Assembly: GCA_016872515.1 (NCBI GenBank)
Contig: VGZR01000018.1
Span: 1-40,507, forward strand
Length of the DNA: 40,507 bases
Source: SAR202 cluster bacterium
GTDB taxonomy: Bacteria > Chloroflexota > Dehalococcoidia > Lucifugimonadales > VGZR01
Reading direction: 5' to 3'
The notes under the pieces were generated by a model. It worked only from the letters and a program-made list of their open reading frames with translations. It made no database searches and was not told where the DNA came from. This document shows, piece after piece, positions 1-9,491 of the stretch (positions are counted from its first letter, which is position 1; each line of letters opens with the position of its first letter). The position numbers and the translations under genes are program-made.

Positions 1-36
1 TCGCCCTCGGCCACGTCGTCACCTCCCGCCGCGATT

Positions 37-67
37 ATAGCAGGGGTGCAAGGTGCAACCCTGCTAT
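37..67. repeat. 9-bp inverted repeat at the end of the SDR gene
   Basis: ATAGCAGGG (37-45) and CCCTGCTAT (59-67) are perfect reverse complements around a 13-nt loop that contains two GTGCAA copies. The hairpin overlaps the stop codon of the minus-strand SDR gene. It could act as a weak 3' end structure for that transcript, but no run of T follows in either direction, so termination is only a guess. Confidence 0.35.
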
Positions 68-822
68 TTCGCCATCCAGCCGCCGTCCACAACCAGGCCT
101 GTGCCGGTGATGAAGGAGGACTCGTCCTAGCAGAGATACACGACCGCCTCGGCGATGTCCTCCGGCTCGGCGAAGCGCTTGTTGAGCTGTTTCTTGAGCC
201 AGAGGGCTTCCGTTTTCGGGTCTTTCTCGAAGACTCCCATGACCATGGGCGTCTTGACGATGCCTGGGCACACGGCGTTGACGCGGATACCGCGTGTGCC
301 GTACTCGAAAGCGGCCTGGCGCGTGAGGCCGAGGACGCCGTGCTTGCTGGTGTTGTAGGCCGCAGTGCCGCCCGCCTGGAGGCTGGCGATGGAGCCGGTG
401 TTGACGATGGCGCCGCCGCCCTGCTTGAGCATCTGGATGAGCTCGTGCTTCATGCAGAGCCAGACCGCGCGGAGGTTGACGGCCATCACCTGGTCCCAGT
501 CCTCCTCGGTGAACTCGTGGGTCTGGACGACCGTGCCGGCCATGCCCGCGTTGTTGTGTGCGCAGTCGAGACGGCCATACGCCTTCACCGCCTGCGCCAC
601 CAGCGTCTGCACATCCGCCGTCTTGGTGACGTCGGCATGGACGAACTCGGCCTTGCCGCCGTTGGCCGTGACGATGCGGACAGTCTCCAGGCCAGAGGCG
701 GAGTTGATGTCAGAGACGACAACCTTTGCGCCCTCGCGGGCCATGGCCACGGCGGTGGCGCGACCGATGCCGGAGCCCGCGCCGGTCACCAGCGCCACCT
801 TGTTTTCTAGCATGCCTGCCAT
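64..822 (-). pseudogene. SDR-family oxidoreductase with an in-frame amber codon
   Basis: This is a classical short-chain dehydrogenase/reductase of 252 codons. It has the NAD(P)-binding GAGSGIGR motif near the N-terminus, an NNAG motif, and the catalytic Ser plus YNTSK. A GGGAG box lies about 10 nt before the ATG at 822. The frame is interrupted by TAG at 127-129, directly after the sequence VVYLC. Downstream codons continue in the same frame through a normal SDR C-terminus (DESSFITGTGLVVDGGWMAK) to a true stop at 64-66. The intact paralogues at 21414 and 22207 have Ser at the interrupted position (WLCSD), so one change from TCG to TAG explains the defect. Without readthrough the product is 231 aa and lacks the last strand and C-terminal tail. 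Substrate is unknown. Confidence 0.85.
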
Positions 823-885
823 TTGCCGCTCGTCTCCCAGTCTTGCACAAGAGTCCCGTTGGTCACAGATTCACCCCCACCTCAA

Positions 886-908
886 TCCTCCCCCCTCAAG
901 GGGGAGGA
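886..908. repeat. GC-rich hairpin between the two SDR genes
   Basis: TCCTCCCCC (886-894) pairs with GGGGGAGGA (900-908) around the loop CTCAA. It lies in the 151-bp gap between the two minus-strand SDR genes, in a stretch rich in CCCCCACC-like sequence. Such cytosine-rich hairpins are often dispersed genomic repeats. No T-tract follows, so I do not call it a terminator. Confidence 0.5.
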
Positions 909-973
909 GGGCGTAACAGCAGCCCTCTGCTGTCTAAGGCACAGTTTTCTTGTGCAAGGTTGCTCGTTTCCCC

Positions 974-1732
974 TCAGTGGACCGTCCAGCCGCCGTCCAC
1001 GAGGATACTGGTCCCCGACACGTGCGACGACCTGTCCGAGCTGAGCCACAGCACCAGGTCGGAGACCTCCTTGGTCTCGCCGAAACGGCCCAAGACATGC
1101 ATCGCCTTCCACTCGGCGGTCAGCACCGGGTCGAGCTTCTCGAACCGCTCCAGCATGGGTGTGTGGATGCCAGCTGGGCAGATGGCATTGATGCGGATGC
1201 CTTTGTCGGCGTAGATGAGGGTCGCGGACTTGGTGAGGCCGATGACTCCGTGCTTACTGGCGTTATAAGCAGGCGAGGCGCCGCCGACGTGGCCGGCGAT
1301 GGAGGACATGTTGATGATGGAGCCGGAGCCCTGCTTGAGCATCTGGATGATTTCATACTTCATGCAGAGCCAGACGCCCTTGAGGTTGACGGCGATGGTG
1401 CGGTCCCAGACATCCTCCGGGTACTCGTGAGTGATGGGGCCTTCGCCCTCGATGGCGGCGTTGTTGAAGGCGAAGTCGAGGCGGCCATAGGTCTCGACGA
1501 TCTTGGCAATCATGGCCTCGACCGCTTTGGCCTGCGAGACATCGGCCCGGACGAAGATGGCGTCACCTCCTAGGGCCTTGATGTCTTGGACGGTCTGGCG
1601 GCCCCGCTCGGCGTTGGTCCCGTTGACGGCGACCTTCGCGCCGGCCTTAGCATAGGCGAGGCACGTGGCCTTGCCGATGCCGGCGGTGCCGCCGGTCACC
1701 AAGGCGACGCGGCCTGTGAAGTCGTGGGTCAT
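974..1732 (-). CDS. SDR-family oxidoreductase
   Basis: The predicted product is a 252-aa classical SDR. Visible motifs are TGGTAGIGK (dinucleotide-binding Rossmann turn), NNAA in strand 4, Ser in NMSSIAG, and the catalytic YNASK. The C-terminus SILVDGGW is typical of the family. I chose the ATG at 1730-1732 because the coding resemblance begins there (MTHDFTGRVALVTGG); the open frame continues upstream, but that part does not resemble SDRs and overlaps the next gene. The ribosome binding site is weak. A TGTTATACT extended -10 lies about 40 nt upstream, so the gene may have its own promoter in addition to readthrough from the phosphohexomutase gene. Family members oxidise or reduce hydroxy/keto groups with NAD(P); the substrate cannot be read from the sequence. 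Confidence 0.9.
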   Translation of the reverse strand: MTHDFTGRVALVTGGTAGIGKATCLAYAKAGAKVAVNGTNAERGRQTVQDIKALGGDAIFVRADVSQAKAVEAMIAKIVETYGRLDFAFNNAAIEGEGPITHEYPEDVWDRTIAVNLKGVWLCMKYEIIQMLKQGSGSIINMSSIAGHVGGASPAYNASKHGVIGLTKSATLIYADKGIRINAICPAGIHTPMLERFEKLDPVLTAEWKAMHVLGRFGETKEVSDLVLWLSSDRSSHVSGTSILVDGGWTVH

Positions 1733-1771
1733 GGGGTAGATGCGCTGGGGTGAATCATCGAAAACTCGGGC

Positions 1772-1780
1772 AGTATAACA
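1772..1780 (-). promoter_or_regulatory. Possible extended -10 promoter for the SDR gene
   Basis: On the minus strand the sequence reads TGTTATACT, a TGn extension followed by a -10 hexamer with 5 of 6 consensus bases. It lies in the 70-bp gap between the phosphohexomutase and SDR genes. I see no good -35 box at 16-18 nt. Confidence 0.4.
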
Positions 1781-1802
1781 AATGGTCTGGAGGTGGTATC
1801 TC

Positions 1803-3221
1803 TCACGCCCCTGCGAGGGTGCGCAGCTCTTGCAGCAGCTTCTCGACGCGCTGCGGGGAGTCGGCCTCGGCATAGGTTCGAAGCAGTGGCTCCGTACCCG
1901 AGAAGCGGACAAGAGCCCAGTAGCCGCCCTGGAGGACGAAGCGGTAGCCGTCGCGAGTGTCCACATCGGCCACCTTGAGGCCGGCCATGGCCGGCGGCCG
2001 CGCCGCTTTCACTCGTGCCAGGATGGCCTCGCGCTGCTTGGCTTCGTAGGTCAGGTCAACGCGGTGGTAGTAGTAGGGGCCGACCTTGGACACGAGCATG
2101 TCCAGAAGCTCCGAGACGCGCTTGCCGGTCTTGACCATCATCTCCAGCAGCAGCAGGCCGCTGAAGATGCCGTCGCGCTCGGTGATGTGGCCGCGAAAGG
2201 CGTAGCCGCCGCTCTCCTCGCCCGCGGCCAGGGCACGCTCACTGACCATGAGGGGCCCAAGGTACTTGAAGCCCACCGGCTCGACGAACACCCTCACGCC
2301 ATAGAGTTCACCCAGCCGATCAATCATGCTGGACATGGTGATGGAGCGCACCAGCGGCCCGCGCTTTCCGAGGACCTCGAGTTGGTGGAGGCAGAGGAGG
2401 GAGAAGGTCTCGAGCGTCGTGACGAATCGGCCGCGCTCGTCCACGACGCCCAGGCGGTCGGCATCGGCGTCGTTCGCGAGGCCGACGTCCGCGGACTGCT
2501 TCGGCACCGCCGCCATGAGCTCGGCGAGGTTGTGGGCCAGCGGCTCCGGCTGGGCCATGCCAGGGAAGAGCGGGTTGCGCTGGCCGTGGAGTTCGGTGAT
2601 GGTCGTGGCGCCGGAGAGCAGGGCGGGGAAGTGGCCCATGCCCGCGCCGTACATGGGGTCGGCGACGACCTTGAGGCCTGCCCGCCTGATGGCGTCCAGG
2701 TCCACGAGCTTGGCGATATGGGCGAGATAGGCGGGTTGCGGGTCGAACCGTGCGAGGAGACCCTTGTCCGCTGCCTCTTTCAGCCGCATGCGCGTGACCT
2801 GCCTGTGCGCCTCGACCTTGGCGACAGCGGCCTCCAGTTCGTCCACGGTCTCTGTAGCAGCGCTTCCGCCGTAGCCGGACTTGTACTTGTAGCCGTTATA
2901 GCGGCCGGGGTTGTGGCTGGCGGTGATGACGACCCCGCCGCCGAAGCCGCCGTTGGTGACGGCGAAGCTAAAGGCAGGCGTCGGGGCCGCGCGGCTGGCC
3001 AGGGTAGTCTTGATGCCGTTGGCGGTGGTCACTTCGGCCACCGCTGCCGCGAACTCTTCGGAAGCGAAACGCGTATCGTAACCGATGACCAGGCCGCGCT
3101 CCGCCGCGCCTGTCTCGCGCATGTAGTCCGCGGTCCCCTGGGCGCAGAGGCGCACGTTATCGAACGTGAACTCATCAGCGATGACCGCGCGCCAGCCGTC
3201 GGTGCCGAACTTGATGGGCAT
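1803..3221 (-). CDS. Phosphoglucomutase/phosphomannomutase family protein
   Basis: The 472-aa product belongs to the alpha-D-phosphohexomutase family, which interconverts hexose 1- and 6-phosphates through a phosphoserine enzyme. All four signature loops are present: the phosphoserine loop TASHNP (Ser102), the magnesium loop DADADR (251-256), the sugar-specificity loop GEESGG, and the phosphate-binding loop RFSGTEP near the C-terminus. Length is normal for the family. I chose the ATG at 3219-3221 (MPIKFGTDGW), which places the start where family homology begins and leaves an 11-bp gap to metK. A hexose-phosphate mutase at the end of a SAM-cycle operon is not an obvious functional match; it may be transcribed there for convenience. 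Glucose versus mannose specificity cannot be decided. Confidence 0.93.
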   Translation of the reverse strand: MPIKFGTDGWRAVIADEFTFDNVRLCAQGTADYMRETGAAERGLVIGYDTRFASEEFAAAVAEVTTANGIKTTLASRAAPTPAFSFAVTNGGFGGGVVITASHNPGRYNGYKYKSGYGGSAATETVDELEAAVAKVEAHRQVTRMRLKEAADKGLLARFDPQPAYLAHIAKLVDLDAIRRAGLKVVADPMYGAGMGHFPALLSGATTITELHGQRNPLFPGMAQPEPLAHNLAELMAAVPKQSADVGLANDADADRLGVVDERGRFVTTLETFSLLCLHQLEVLGKRGPLVRSITMSSMIDRLGELYGVRVFVEPVGFKYLGPLMVSERALAAGEESGGYAFRGHITERDGIFSGLLLLEMMVKTGKRVSELLDMLVSKVGPYYYHRVDLTYEAKQREAILARVKAARPPAMAGLKVADVDTRDGYRFVLQGGYWALVRFSGTEPLLRTYAEADSPQRVEKLLQELRTLAGA

Positions 3222-3232
3222 CGTCCCGTGCC

Positions 3233-4489
3233 TTAGGAGGCGGTCTTTGGCTTGGCCTTGGGTGCGGCGGTGATGAAGGCTTCGCGCCGGATGGCGGCGG
3301 CCTTGTCGGTCCGTTCCCAAGGAAGGTTGAGGTCTGTCCGCCCGAAGTGGCCGTAGGAGGCGGTCTGCTTATAGATGGGCCGCCGCAGATCCAGGTCGCG
3401 GATGAGGGCGCCGGGCCGCAGGTCGAAGTGTTTCCGGACCAATTCGACAATCTTCTCGTCGGGAATCTTGTTGGAATCGAAGGCCTCGACCGAGATCGAG
3501 GTGGGGGTTGCCATGCCGATGGCGTAGGAGACCTGGATCTCGATGCGGTCAGCAACACCCGCGGCCACCAGGTTCTTGGCAACCCAGCGGGCCGCGTAAG
3601 CCGCGGAGCGGTCTACTTTGGTCGGGTCTTTGCCGGAGAAAGCGCCACCGCCGTGCCGGGCGAACCCGCCGTAGGTGTCCACCAGGATCTTGCGGCCCGT
3701 GAGGCCGGAGTCGCCGACCGGGCCGCCGGTGACGAACCGCCCCGACGGGTTGATGAAGTACCGCGTGGTCTTGTCCCGCAGTTCGGTGGGGATGACCTCC
3801 TTGGCCACCTCCTCGGTGAGGTCGCGGGTGATGACCGGCAGGCTCACCTCTGGATTGTGCTGCGCGCTCAGGATGACGGTGGATACCCGCTTGGGCTTGC
3901 CGAAGGAGTACTCGACTGTCACCTGGGACTTTCCGTCGGGCCGCAGGTAGGGAAGGATGCGTTCTTTGCGCACCTCGGCCAGCCGCCTGGTCAGCCTGTG
4001 GGACAGGGCGATCGGCAGTGGCATGAGTTCTGGCGTTTCGTTGCAGGCGTAGCCGACCATCATGCCCTGGTCGCCCGCGCCCAACGACTCAACCTCCTGG
4101 TTGTCGTTGCCCTTTTCGCGCACTTCCAGTGCTTTCGTTACGCCGTGGGAGATGTCGTGGGACTGCTCCTGGATGGACGTGGTGACGCCGCAGGACTGGT
4201 AGTCGAACCCGTAGGAGGAGTCTATGTAGCCCGCGTCGCGGATGGTGTGCCGGGCGATGGTCTGGATGTCCACATAGGCGCTCGTGGTGACCTCGCCGAA
4301 TACGAAGATGAGGCCCCTCGTGGTGCAGACCTCGCAGGCGACCCGTGCCTTGGGGTCCTGGGCCAGGATGGCGTCGAGGACCGCGTCCGAGATCTGGTCG
4401 CAGAGCTTGTCCGGGTGGCCCTCGGTGACCGACTCGGAGGTGAAGAGGTACGACGGTGACGTAGTAAAACTGTGTGCCATGTGACTCAT
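3233..4489 (-). CDS. metK: S-adenosylmethionine synthetase
   Basis: The 418-aa product is methionine adenosyltransferase, which makes SAM from methionine and ATP with release of phosphate and pyrophosphate. Signature segments are GHPDKLCDQ (catalytic His25), [34 protein letters not shown] with the phosphate-binding residues, and [11 protein letters not shown]. The first ATG is at 4487-4489. A second in-frame ATG at 4478-4480 (MAHSFTT) has a better-spaced AGGA box and may be the true start. The gene lies 71 nt after ahcY and 11 nt before the phosphohexomutase gene. Placing the SAM-producing enzyme in an operon headed by a SAM riboswitch gives direct end-product control. Confidence 0.97.
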   Translation of the reverse strand: MSHMAHSFTTSPSYLFTSESVTEGHPDKLCDQISDAVLDAILAQDPKARVACEVCTTRGLIFVFGEVTTSAYVDIQTIARHTIRDAGYIDSSYGFDYQSCGVTTSIQEQSHDISHGVTKALEVREKGNDNQEVESLGAGDQGMMVGYACNETPELMPLPIALSHRLTRRLAEVRKERILPYLRPDGKSQVTVEYSFGKPKRVSTVILSAQHNPEVSLPVITRDLTEEVAKEVIPTELRDKTTRYFINPSGRFVTGGPVGDSGLTGRKILVDTYGGFARHGGGAFSGKDPTKVDRSAAYAARWVAKNLVAAGVADRIEIQVSYAIGMATPTSISVEAFDSNKIPDEKIVELVRKHFDLRPGALIRDLDLRRPIYKQTASYGHFGRTDLNLPWERTDKAAAIRREAFITAAPKAKPKTAS

Positions 4490-4560
4490 GTCCTTTCTTA
4501 CGGGGCCTTTGTTCCGTGTCAGGCCGAACCTGCCCTTTATTTACTTACTTTCCTGAGACT

Positions 4561-5856
<1,296 letters not shown>

Positions 5857-6837
5857 TTAGTCAGATGGCTGGGCCGCGTTCCGCCACGGCAGCGACTGGC
5901 CGTTGCGCAGCGGCGAGACTTTGAAGAGCTCGATGAAGGCGCGGTAACGAGCTTCGATTTCCTCGTGGCGCAGCGCGTGCAGCCGCTCCATACTGAAGCT
6001 TTCCACGGTGAAGGAGCCCATCACGGAGCCGAGCACCACGGCGCGTTGCAGCCCGCGCGGGCTCAGGTCGCCGGTGGAGGCCAGGTAGCCCATGAACCCC
6101 CCGGCGAAGGTGTCGCCGGCGCCGGTGGGGTCAACGACTCGCTCAAGGGGGAACGCGGGCGCCGCGAACAACGAGGCATTCTGCACCAGCAGCACCCCGT
6201 GCTCGCCGCGCTTCACGACCACGCCGCGAGGCCCCATGCTCAGAATCTTCCGCGCCGCACGGATGAGGTTCGCCTCCTCCGCGAATTGCCGCGTTTCGCC
6301 CTCGTCCATGAATAGCACGTCCACCTGCCGGACCACCTCGGCGAGAGCGGCGCGATTGCCCCCGATCCAGAAGTTCATCGTGTCCAGGGCGACTAACTTC
6401 GGCCGAAACTCCATCTGGCGAAGCACGTCCAACTGGAGGGCAGGGTGGATGTTCGCCAGGAACAAGAATCGCGCCCTCCGGTGCTCCCTGTTGAGCTTGG
6501 GCGAGAAGTCGGCAAAGACGTTGAGCTGGGTGTACAGCGTCTCGCGGGTGTTCACGTCCTCCATGCCGTACACGCCCGACCATCTGAAGGTCTTGCCCTC
6601 CCGGCGCTCCAAGCCGGAGATGTCCACCCGGTGGGCCTTGAAGACGCCGACGTCGCGCTCGCGAAAGTCTTCGCCGACGACGGCGACGACGGCCACGGGT
6701 GTGAAGTAGCTGCTGGACAGGGAGAAGTACATCGCCGAGCCGCCGAGGGCGTCCTGGCGGCTTCCAGCGGAGGTCTTCACCGAGTCGTAGGCCACCGAGC
6801 CGACGACCAGCAGGGGACATGTGGCGGAGTTCTTCAT
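5857..6837 (-). CDS. PfkB-family carbohydrate/nucleoside kinase
   Basis: The 326-aa product is a ribokinase-fold (PfkB) kinase. It has the N-terminal GGSAMYFSL segment, the strand motif ALDTMNFWI, and the C-terminal signature DPTGAGDTFAGG with the probable catalytic base Asp242. The family includes adenosine kinase, ribokinase and other sugar kinases. Its position between mtnP/rhodanese and ahcY suggests a substrate from this cycle. Adenosine (released by AhcY) is the simplest candidate, because phosphorylating it pulls SAH hydrolysis forward. A ribose or methylthioribose derivative is the alternative. That assignment is inference from context only. The start ATG at 6835-6837 has a weak ribosome binding site and lies 10 nt after the small basic ORF, so coupling to that ORF is possible. 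Confidence 0.85.
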   Translation of the reverse strand: MKNSATCPLLVVGSVAYDSVKTSAGSRQDALGGSAMYFSLSSSYFTPVAVVAVVGEDFRERDVGVFKAHRVDISGLERREGKTFRWSGVYGMEDVNTRETLYTQLNVFADFSPKLNREHRRARFLFLANIHPALQLDVLRQMEFRPKLVALDTMNFWIGGNRAALAEVVRQVDVLFMDEGETRQFAEEANLIRAARKILSMGPRGVVVKRGEHGVLLVQNASLFAAPAFPLERVVDPTGAGDTFAGGFMGYLASTGDLSPRGLQRAVVLGSVMGSFTVESFSMERLHALRHEEIEARYRAFIELFKVSPLRNGQSLPWRNAAQPSD

Positions 6838-6847
6838 GACGCGACGG

Positions 6848-6934
6848 CTACTTGCGGCTGGTCTGCCGCTTCTCCTTCATCTTCTTCAGGGTCTTGCGGT
6901 GCTTCTTCCATGCTTCTCGCTTGCGCTTATTCAT
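6848..6934 (-). CDS. 28-aa lysine/arginine-rich small protein
   Basis: A short frame begins with ATG at 6932-6934 behind a strong GGAAAGGAAG box and ends with TAG at 6848-6850, 10 nt before the PfkB start. About half of its 28 residues are Lys or Arg (it begins MNKRKREAWKKHRK), with no hydrophobic segment. The good ribosome binding site and snug fit between rhodanese and PfkB genes argue that it is translated. It could be a ribosome-associated peptide (it loosely recalls tiny basic bacterial proteins of the AURKAIP1/COX24 type) or a translational-coupling leader for the kinase gene. I do not recognise it with certainty. Confidence 0.5.
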   Translation of the reverse strand: MNKRKREAWKKHRKTLKKMKEKRQTSRK

Positions 6935-6961
6935 GACTTCCTTTCCTCGTTGGTATCAGCG

Positions 6962-7315
6962 TTATGGTTCGTTGCCGCGGCTGGTGGGAAGGCCCTTCTC
7001 GATCCAGGCCGGCGTCCCGTCCTCGACGTTGTAGAGTTTTTCGGTGTCGAAGCCCATGGCCGCGGCCATCTCGCAGGCCAGGCCGCTGCGGACACCCTGG
7101 GCGCAGATGAACAGGAGCTTCTTGTCGGCGGGCAGCTCATCTATTCGCCCCAACAGGTCGTCCACGGGGACCCAGATGGCCTTCTTGACGTGGCCCTTGG
7201 CATACTCGTCGGGACGCCGCACGTCCACGACGGCGACGTCGGGCTCGCCGTACATCTTGGCCGCCTCGTCCACGCTGATGCGGTAATAGACCTCTCCGGC
7301 TTCTTTCCAGGCCAT
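6962..7315 (-). CDS. Rhodanese-like domain protein
   Basis: This 117-aa single-domain protein has the rhodanese fold, including the CH2A-like segment VVDVRRPDEYAKGHVKKA and an active-site loop CAQGVRS whose Cys71 would carry the persulfide. It has no signal peptide, so it acts in the cytoplasm. The ATG (7313-7315) follows the mtnP stop codon with no gap (TAG ATG), which implies translational coupling. In an operon handling methylthio and homocysteine sulfur it may move sulfane sulfur, but the donor and acceptor are unknown. Membership of the family is clear; the specific role is inferred. Confidence 0.9.
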   Translation of the reverse strand: MAWKEAGEVYYRISVDEAAKMYGEPDVAVVDVRRPDEYAKGHVKKAIWVPVDDLLGRIDELPADKKLLFICAQGVRSGLACEMAAAMGFDTEKLYNVEDGTPAWIEKGLPTSRGNEP

Positions 7316-8197
7316 CTACCTCACCTCCGATGTGACCGGCACGTACTTGCCGATGATAAGCGAGAGCCGTTCCTTGACGTGAACGGGGATCGTATCCGGC
7401 GCGGTGATGATAGCGTTCTGGAGCGCGGAGCCGCAGCCACAGCCCCTGCCGGTGGGGATGGCAGACACCAGGTCCTTGAGGATGCGCCGTGAGGTCTCCA
7501 CGTTGCGCCGCAGGTTTGCGACAACCAGTTCTACTGAGACGCTCTCTTCGCTATGGTGCCAGCAGTCGTAATCGGTGACCTGGGCGAGGGTCGCGTAGCA
7601 GATCTCGGCCTCGCGGGCCAGCTTGGCCTCCGGCAGCGCGGTCATGCCGATGATGTGAGCGCCCCAACTGCGGTAGAGGTTTGACTCGGCACGGGTCGAG
7701 AAGGCGGGGCCTTCCATGACGACCATGGTCCCGGTGACGTGGGTGCGCGGCTGGTGGCGTGTGGCGGTCTCGATGAGGGCCGAGCGCAGTTCCGGGCAGT
7801 AAGGGTCGGCGAAGGCGATGTGGCCGACGATGCCCTTACCGAAGAATGTGCTGGCGCGGTGGCTGGTGCGGTCTATGATCTGGTCAGGCACGACCATATC
7901 GAGCGGCCGCATGTCCTCCTGGAGGCTGCCGACGGCGTTCACGGAGATGATGCGCTCGACGCCAAGGCTCTTGAGGGCGTAGATGTTGGCTCTTGCGGGG
8001 ATCTCGCTGGAGTCTATGCGGTGGCCGCGCCCGTGGCGGGGCAGGAAGGCGAGGCGCACGCCGCTCAGGGTGCCAAGGACGATGGAGTCGCTGGGCGGGC
8101 CGAAGGGGGTGTTGACTTCGACCTCCCGCTTCCCGGTCAGGCCTTCGAGGTCGTAGTGGCCGGAGCCGCCGATGATGCCTAGCTTGGCTTCAGCCAT
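7316..8197 (-). CDS. mtnP: 5'-methylthioadenosine phosphorylase
   Basis: The 293-aa product belongs to the trimeric purine nucleoside phosphorylase/MTAP family. MTAP cleaves 5'-methylthioadenosine with phosphate to adenine and 5-methylthioribose 1-phosphate, the substrate of the neighbouring MtnA. Motifs are GIIGGSGHYDLEGL at the N-terminus, PRHGRGH (phosphate site), NAVGSL, EGPAFSTRAES, and GMTALPEAKLAREAEICYA, whose GMT segment is typical of MTAPs. The C-terminal CGCGSAL also fits MTAP. The start at 8197 overlaps the last 8 nt of mtnA, and the stop abuts the rhodanese start, so the genes are tightly coupled. Confidence 0.94.
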   Translation of the reverse strand: MAEAKLGIIGGSGHYDLEGLTGKREVEVNTPFGPPSDSIVLGTLSGVRLAFLPRHGRGHRIDSSEIPARANIYALKSLGVERIISVNAVGSLQEDMRPLDMVVPDQIIDRTSHRASTFFGKGIVGHIAFADPYCPELRSALIETATRHQPRTHVTGTMVVMEGPAFSTRAESNLYRSWGAHIIGMTALPEAKLAREAEICYATLAQVTDYDCWHHSEESVSVELVVANLRRNVETSRRILKDLVSAIPTGRGCGCGSALQNAIITAPDTIPVHVKERLSLIIGKYVPVTSEVR

Positions 8198-9254
8198 CCC
8201 TGGACTCCATCAGCGTTTTCAACGACGCTTCGTAGGGTGGGGCGGCGACCCCGCGCTCGGTGACGATGGCGGCGATGTACTTGGCGGGGGTGACGTCGAA
8301 AGCTGTGTTGAAGACGGAGACTCCCTGCGCGGCGACGCGCTGCCCGGCGAGATGCGTGACCTCCTCGGGTGCGCGCTCCTCGACGTTGATCTCGCGTCCC
8401 GACGAGATAGTCATGTCTACGGTGCTGGTGGGCGCGGCGATGTAGAAGGGGATGCGATGCTCCTTGGCCAAGACGGCCAGAACGTAGGTGCCGATCTTGT
8501 TGGCGGTGTCGCCGTTGGCGGCGATGCGGTCCGCGCCGACGATGGCTGACTGGACCTTGCCTCGCCGCATCAACTCACCTGCCGCCGAGTCCGGCAGCAG
8601 CGTTGCTTCGGCGCCAGCGCGCGCCAGCTCCCATGCGGTGAGCCGCGCACCCTGGAGCAGCGGCCTGGTCTCCGTGGCATACACGTGCTTGAGTTTGCCG
8701 TCGCACCATGCGGTGAGGATGACTCCCAAGGCGGTGCCGTAGCCGCCCGTGGCGAGGAAGCCTGTGTTGCAGTGGGTGAGCACCGCGCCGGCGGGCAGGA
8801 GGTCTGCGCCGAGGCGGCCCATGCGACGGTTCGCCTCTTCGTCCTGGCGCTGTATGGCTCTGGCCTCGGCTGTGAGGGCGGTCAGTGCGGCCTCAGGCGA
8901 CGCGGCTTTATGGGCGACGTCAATCATGCGGCGGACGGCCCACGCCAGGTTGGCTCCGGTGGGCCGAGCGTTGGCAATCTCCTGGGCAGCGGTGTCCAGC
9001 TGGGCGACGAAGGCCGCTTTGCTGCCCGCGCCACGCAGCTGCTGGGCGGCGAGGACGACTGCGTATGCGCCCGCGACGCCGATGGCCGGCGCTCCGCGGA
9101 TGCGCATCTCCTTGATCGCCGCGATGACGGAGCCGTGGTCGGAGAGCTCCAACCATACCTCGTCGGAGGGCAGGCACGTCTGGTCGAGGAGCCGGACTCT
9201 GTCCCCGGCCCAGTCGATGCACCGCATGGCTGGGACTTGTACGGTGGTTGCCAC
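8190..9254 (-). CDS. mtnA: S-methyl-5-thioribose-1-phosphate isomerase
   Basis: The 354-aa enzyme converts 5-methylthioribose 1-phosphate to 5-methylthioribulose 1-phosphate. It has RGAPAIGVAGAY, the HCNTGFLATGGYGTALG loop with catalytic Cys162, and GADRIAANGDTANKIGTY with catalytic Asp242; these positions nearly coincide with Cys160/Asp240 of the characterised enzyme family. The frame stays open upstream, but that extension translates the riboswitch and cannot be protein. I chose GTG at 9252-9254, with GAGG 12 nt upstream; ATG at 9225-9227 (MRCIDWAGDRV), which would give 345 aa, is a fair alternative. It is the first gene after the SAM riboswitch and terminator. Confidence 0.93.
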   Translation of the reverse strand: MATTVQVPAMRCIDWAGDRVRLLDQTCLPSDEVWLELSDHGSVIAAIKEMRIRGAPAIGVAGAYAVVLAAQQLRGAGSKAAFVAQLDTAAQEIANARPTGANLAWAVRRMIDVAHKAASPEAALTALTAEARAIQRQDEEANRRMGRLGADLLPAGAVLTHCNTGFLATGGYGTALGVILTAWCDGKLKHVYATETRPLLQGARLTAWELARAGAEATLLPDSAAGELMRRGKVQSAIVGADRIAANGDTANKIGTYVLAVLAKEHRIPFYIAAPTSTVDMTISSGREINVEERAPEEVTHLAGQRVAAQGVSVFNTAFDVTPAKYIAAIVTERGVAAPPYEASLKTLMESRDG

Positions 9255-9304
9255 TCTGTCGTGAATCCTCGCGTTGCTTATTTGGGAGGGCGATTCTGGC
9301 CAAC

Positions 9305-9337
9305 AAAAAAGACTTCCCCGGAACGGGAGAAGTCTTT
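9305..9337 (-). terminator. Intrinsic terminator of the SAM riboswitch
   Basis: Read on the minus strand, AAAGACTTC pairs with GAAGTCTTT (extended by UCC/GGG pairs) around a small loop, and is followed directly by six T. It lies 15 nt after the aptamer and about 50 nt before the mtnA start. This is the expression platform of a transcription-terminating SAM-I riboswitch: SAM binding should favour the terminator and switch the operon off. Confidence 0.9.
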
Positions 9338-9351
9338 CGAAACTGGTTCGA

Positions 9352-9467
9352 CTCTCATCTCCCGAGCATCGCTGCTCGCCGGAGTTGGCACCGTTTCCAG
9401 CGGCTCGCACCGCTGAACCGGTTGTCGGGCTTCAGAGGGCCGGTCCCTCCGCCACTCTTGATAAGAG
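9352..9467 (-). promoter_or_regulatory. SAM-I (S-box) riboswitch aptamer
   Basis: On the minus strand the leader begins CTCTTATCAAGAGTGGCGGA, continues through GGACCGGCCCTCTGAAGCCC and GACAACC, and closes with GATGAGAG. This matches the S-box consensus. P1 is formed by CTCTTATC (9460-9467) with GATGAGAG (9352-9359), 8 pairs including one G-U. The internal GAAGCCCGACAACC and GGTGCCAACTCC blocks are the conserved core and P3 side. The aptamer is followed by an intrinsic terminator and then mtnA. High SAM should repress mtnA, mtnP, rhodanese, the PfkB kinase, ahcY, metK and probably the phosphohexomutase. Confidence 0.95.
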
Positions 9468-9491
9468 CGCAGCTATTCAGTTGTAACCATA

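Noticed and set aside
1782-3236. Long open frame on the plus strand opposite the phosphohexomutase gene
   Set aside because: It is antisense to a gene with all its catalytic loops, has GC-rich third-position bias from the other strand, and encodes nothing recognisable.
3347-4459. Long plus-strand open frame opposite metK
   Set aside because: A shadow frame of metK in high-GC DNA; no ribosome binding site or motifs.
9255-9410. N-terminal extension of mtnA
   Set aside because: Its codons are the riboswitch and terminator. Protein translated from a structured RNA with a conserved consensus is not a real N-terminus.
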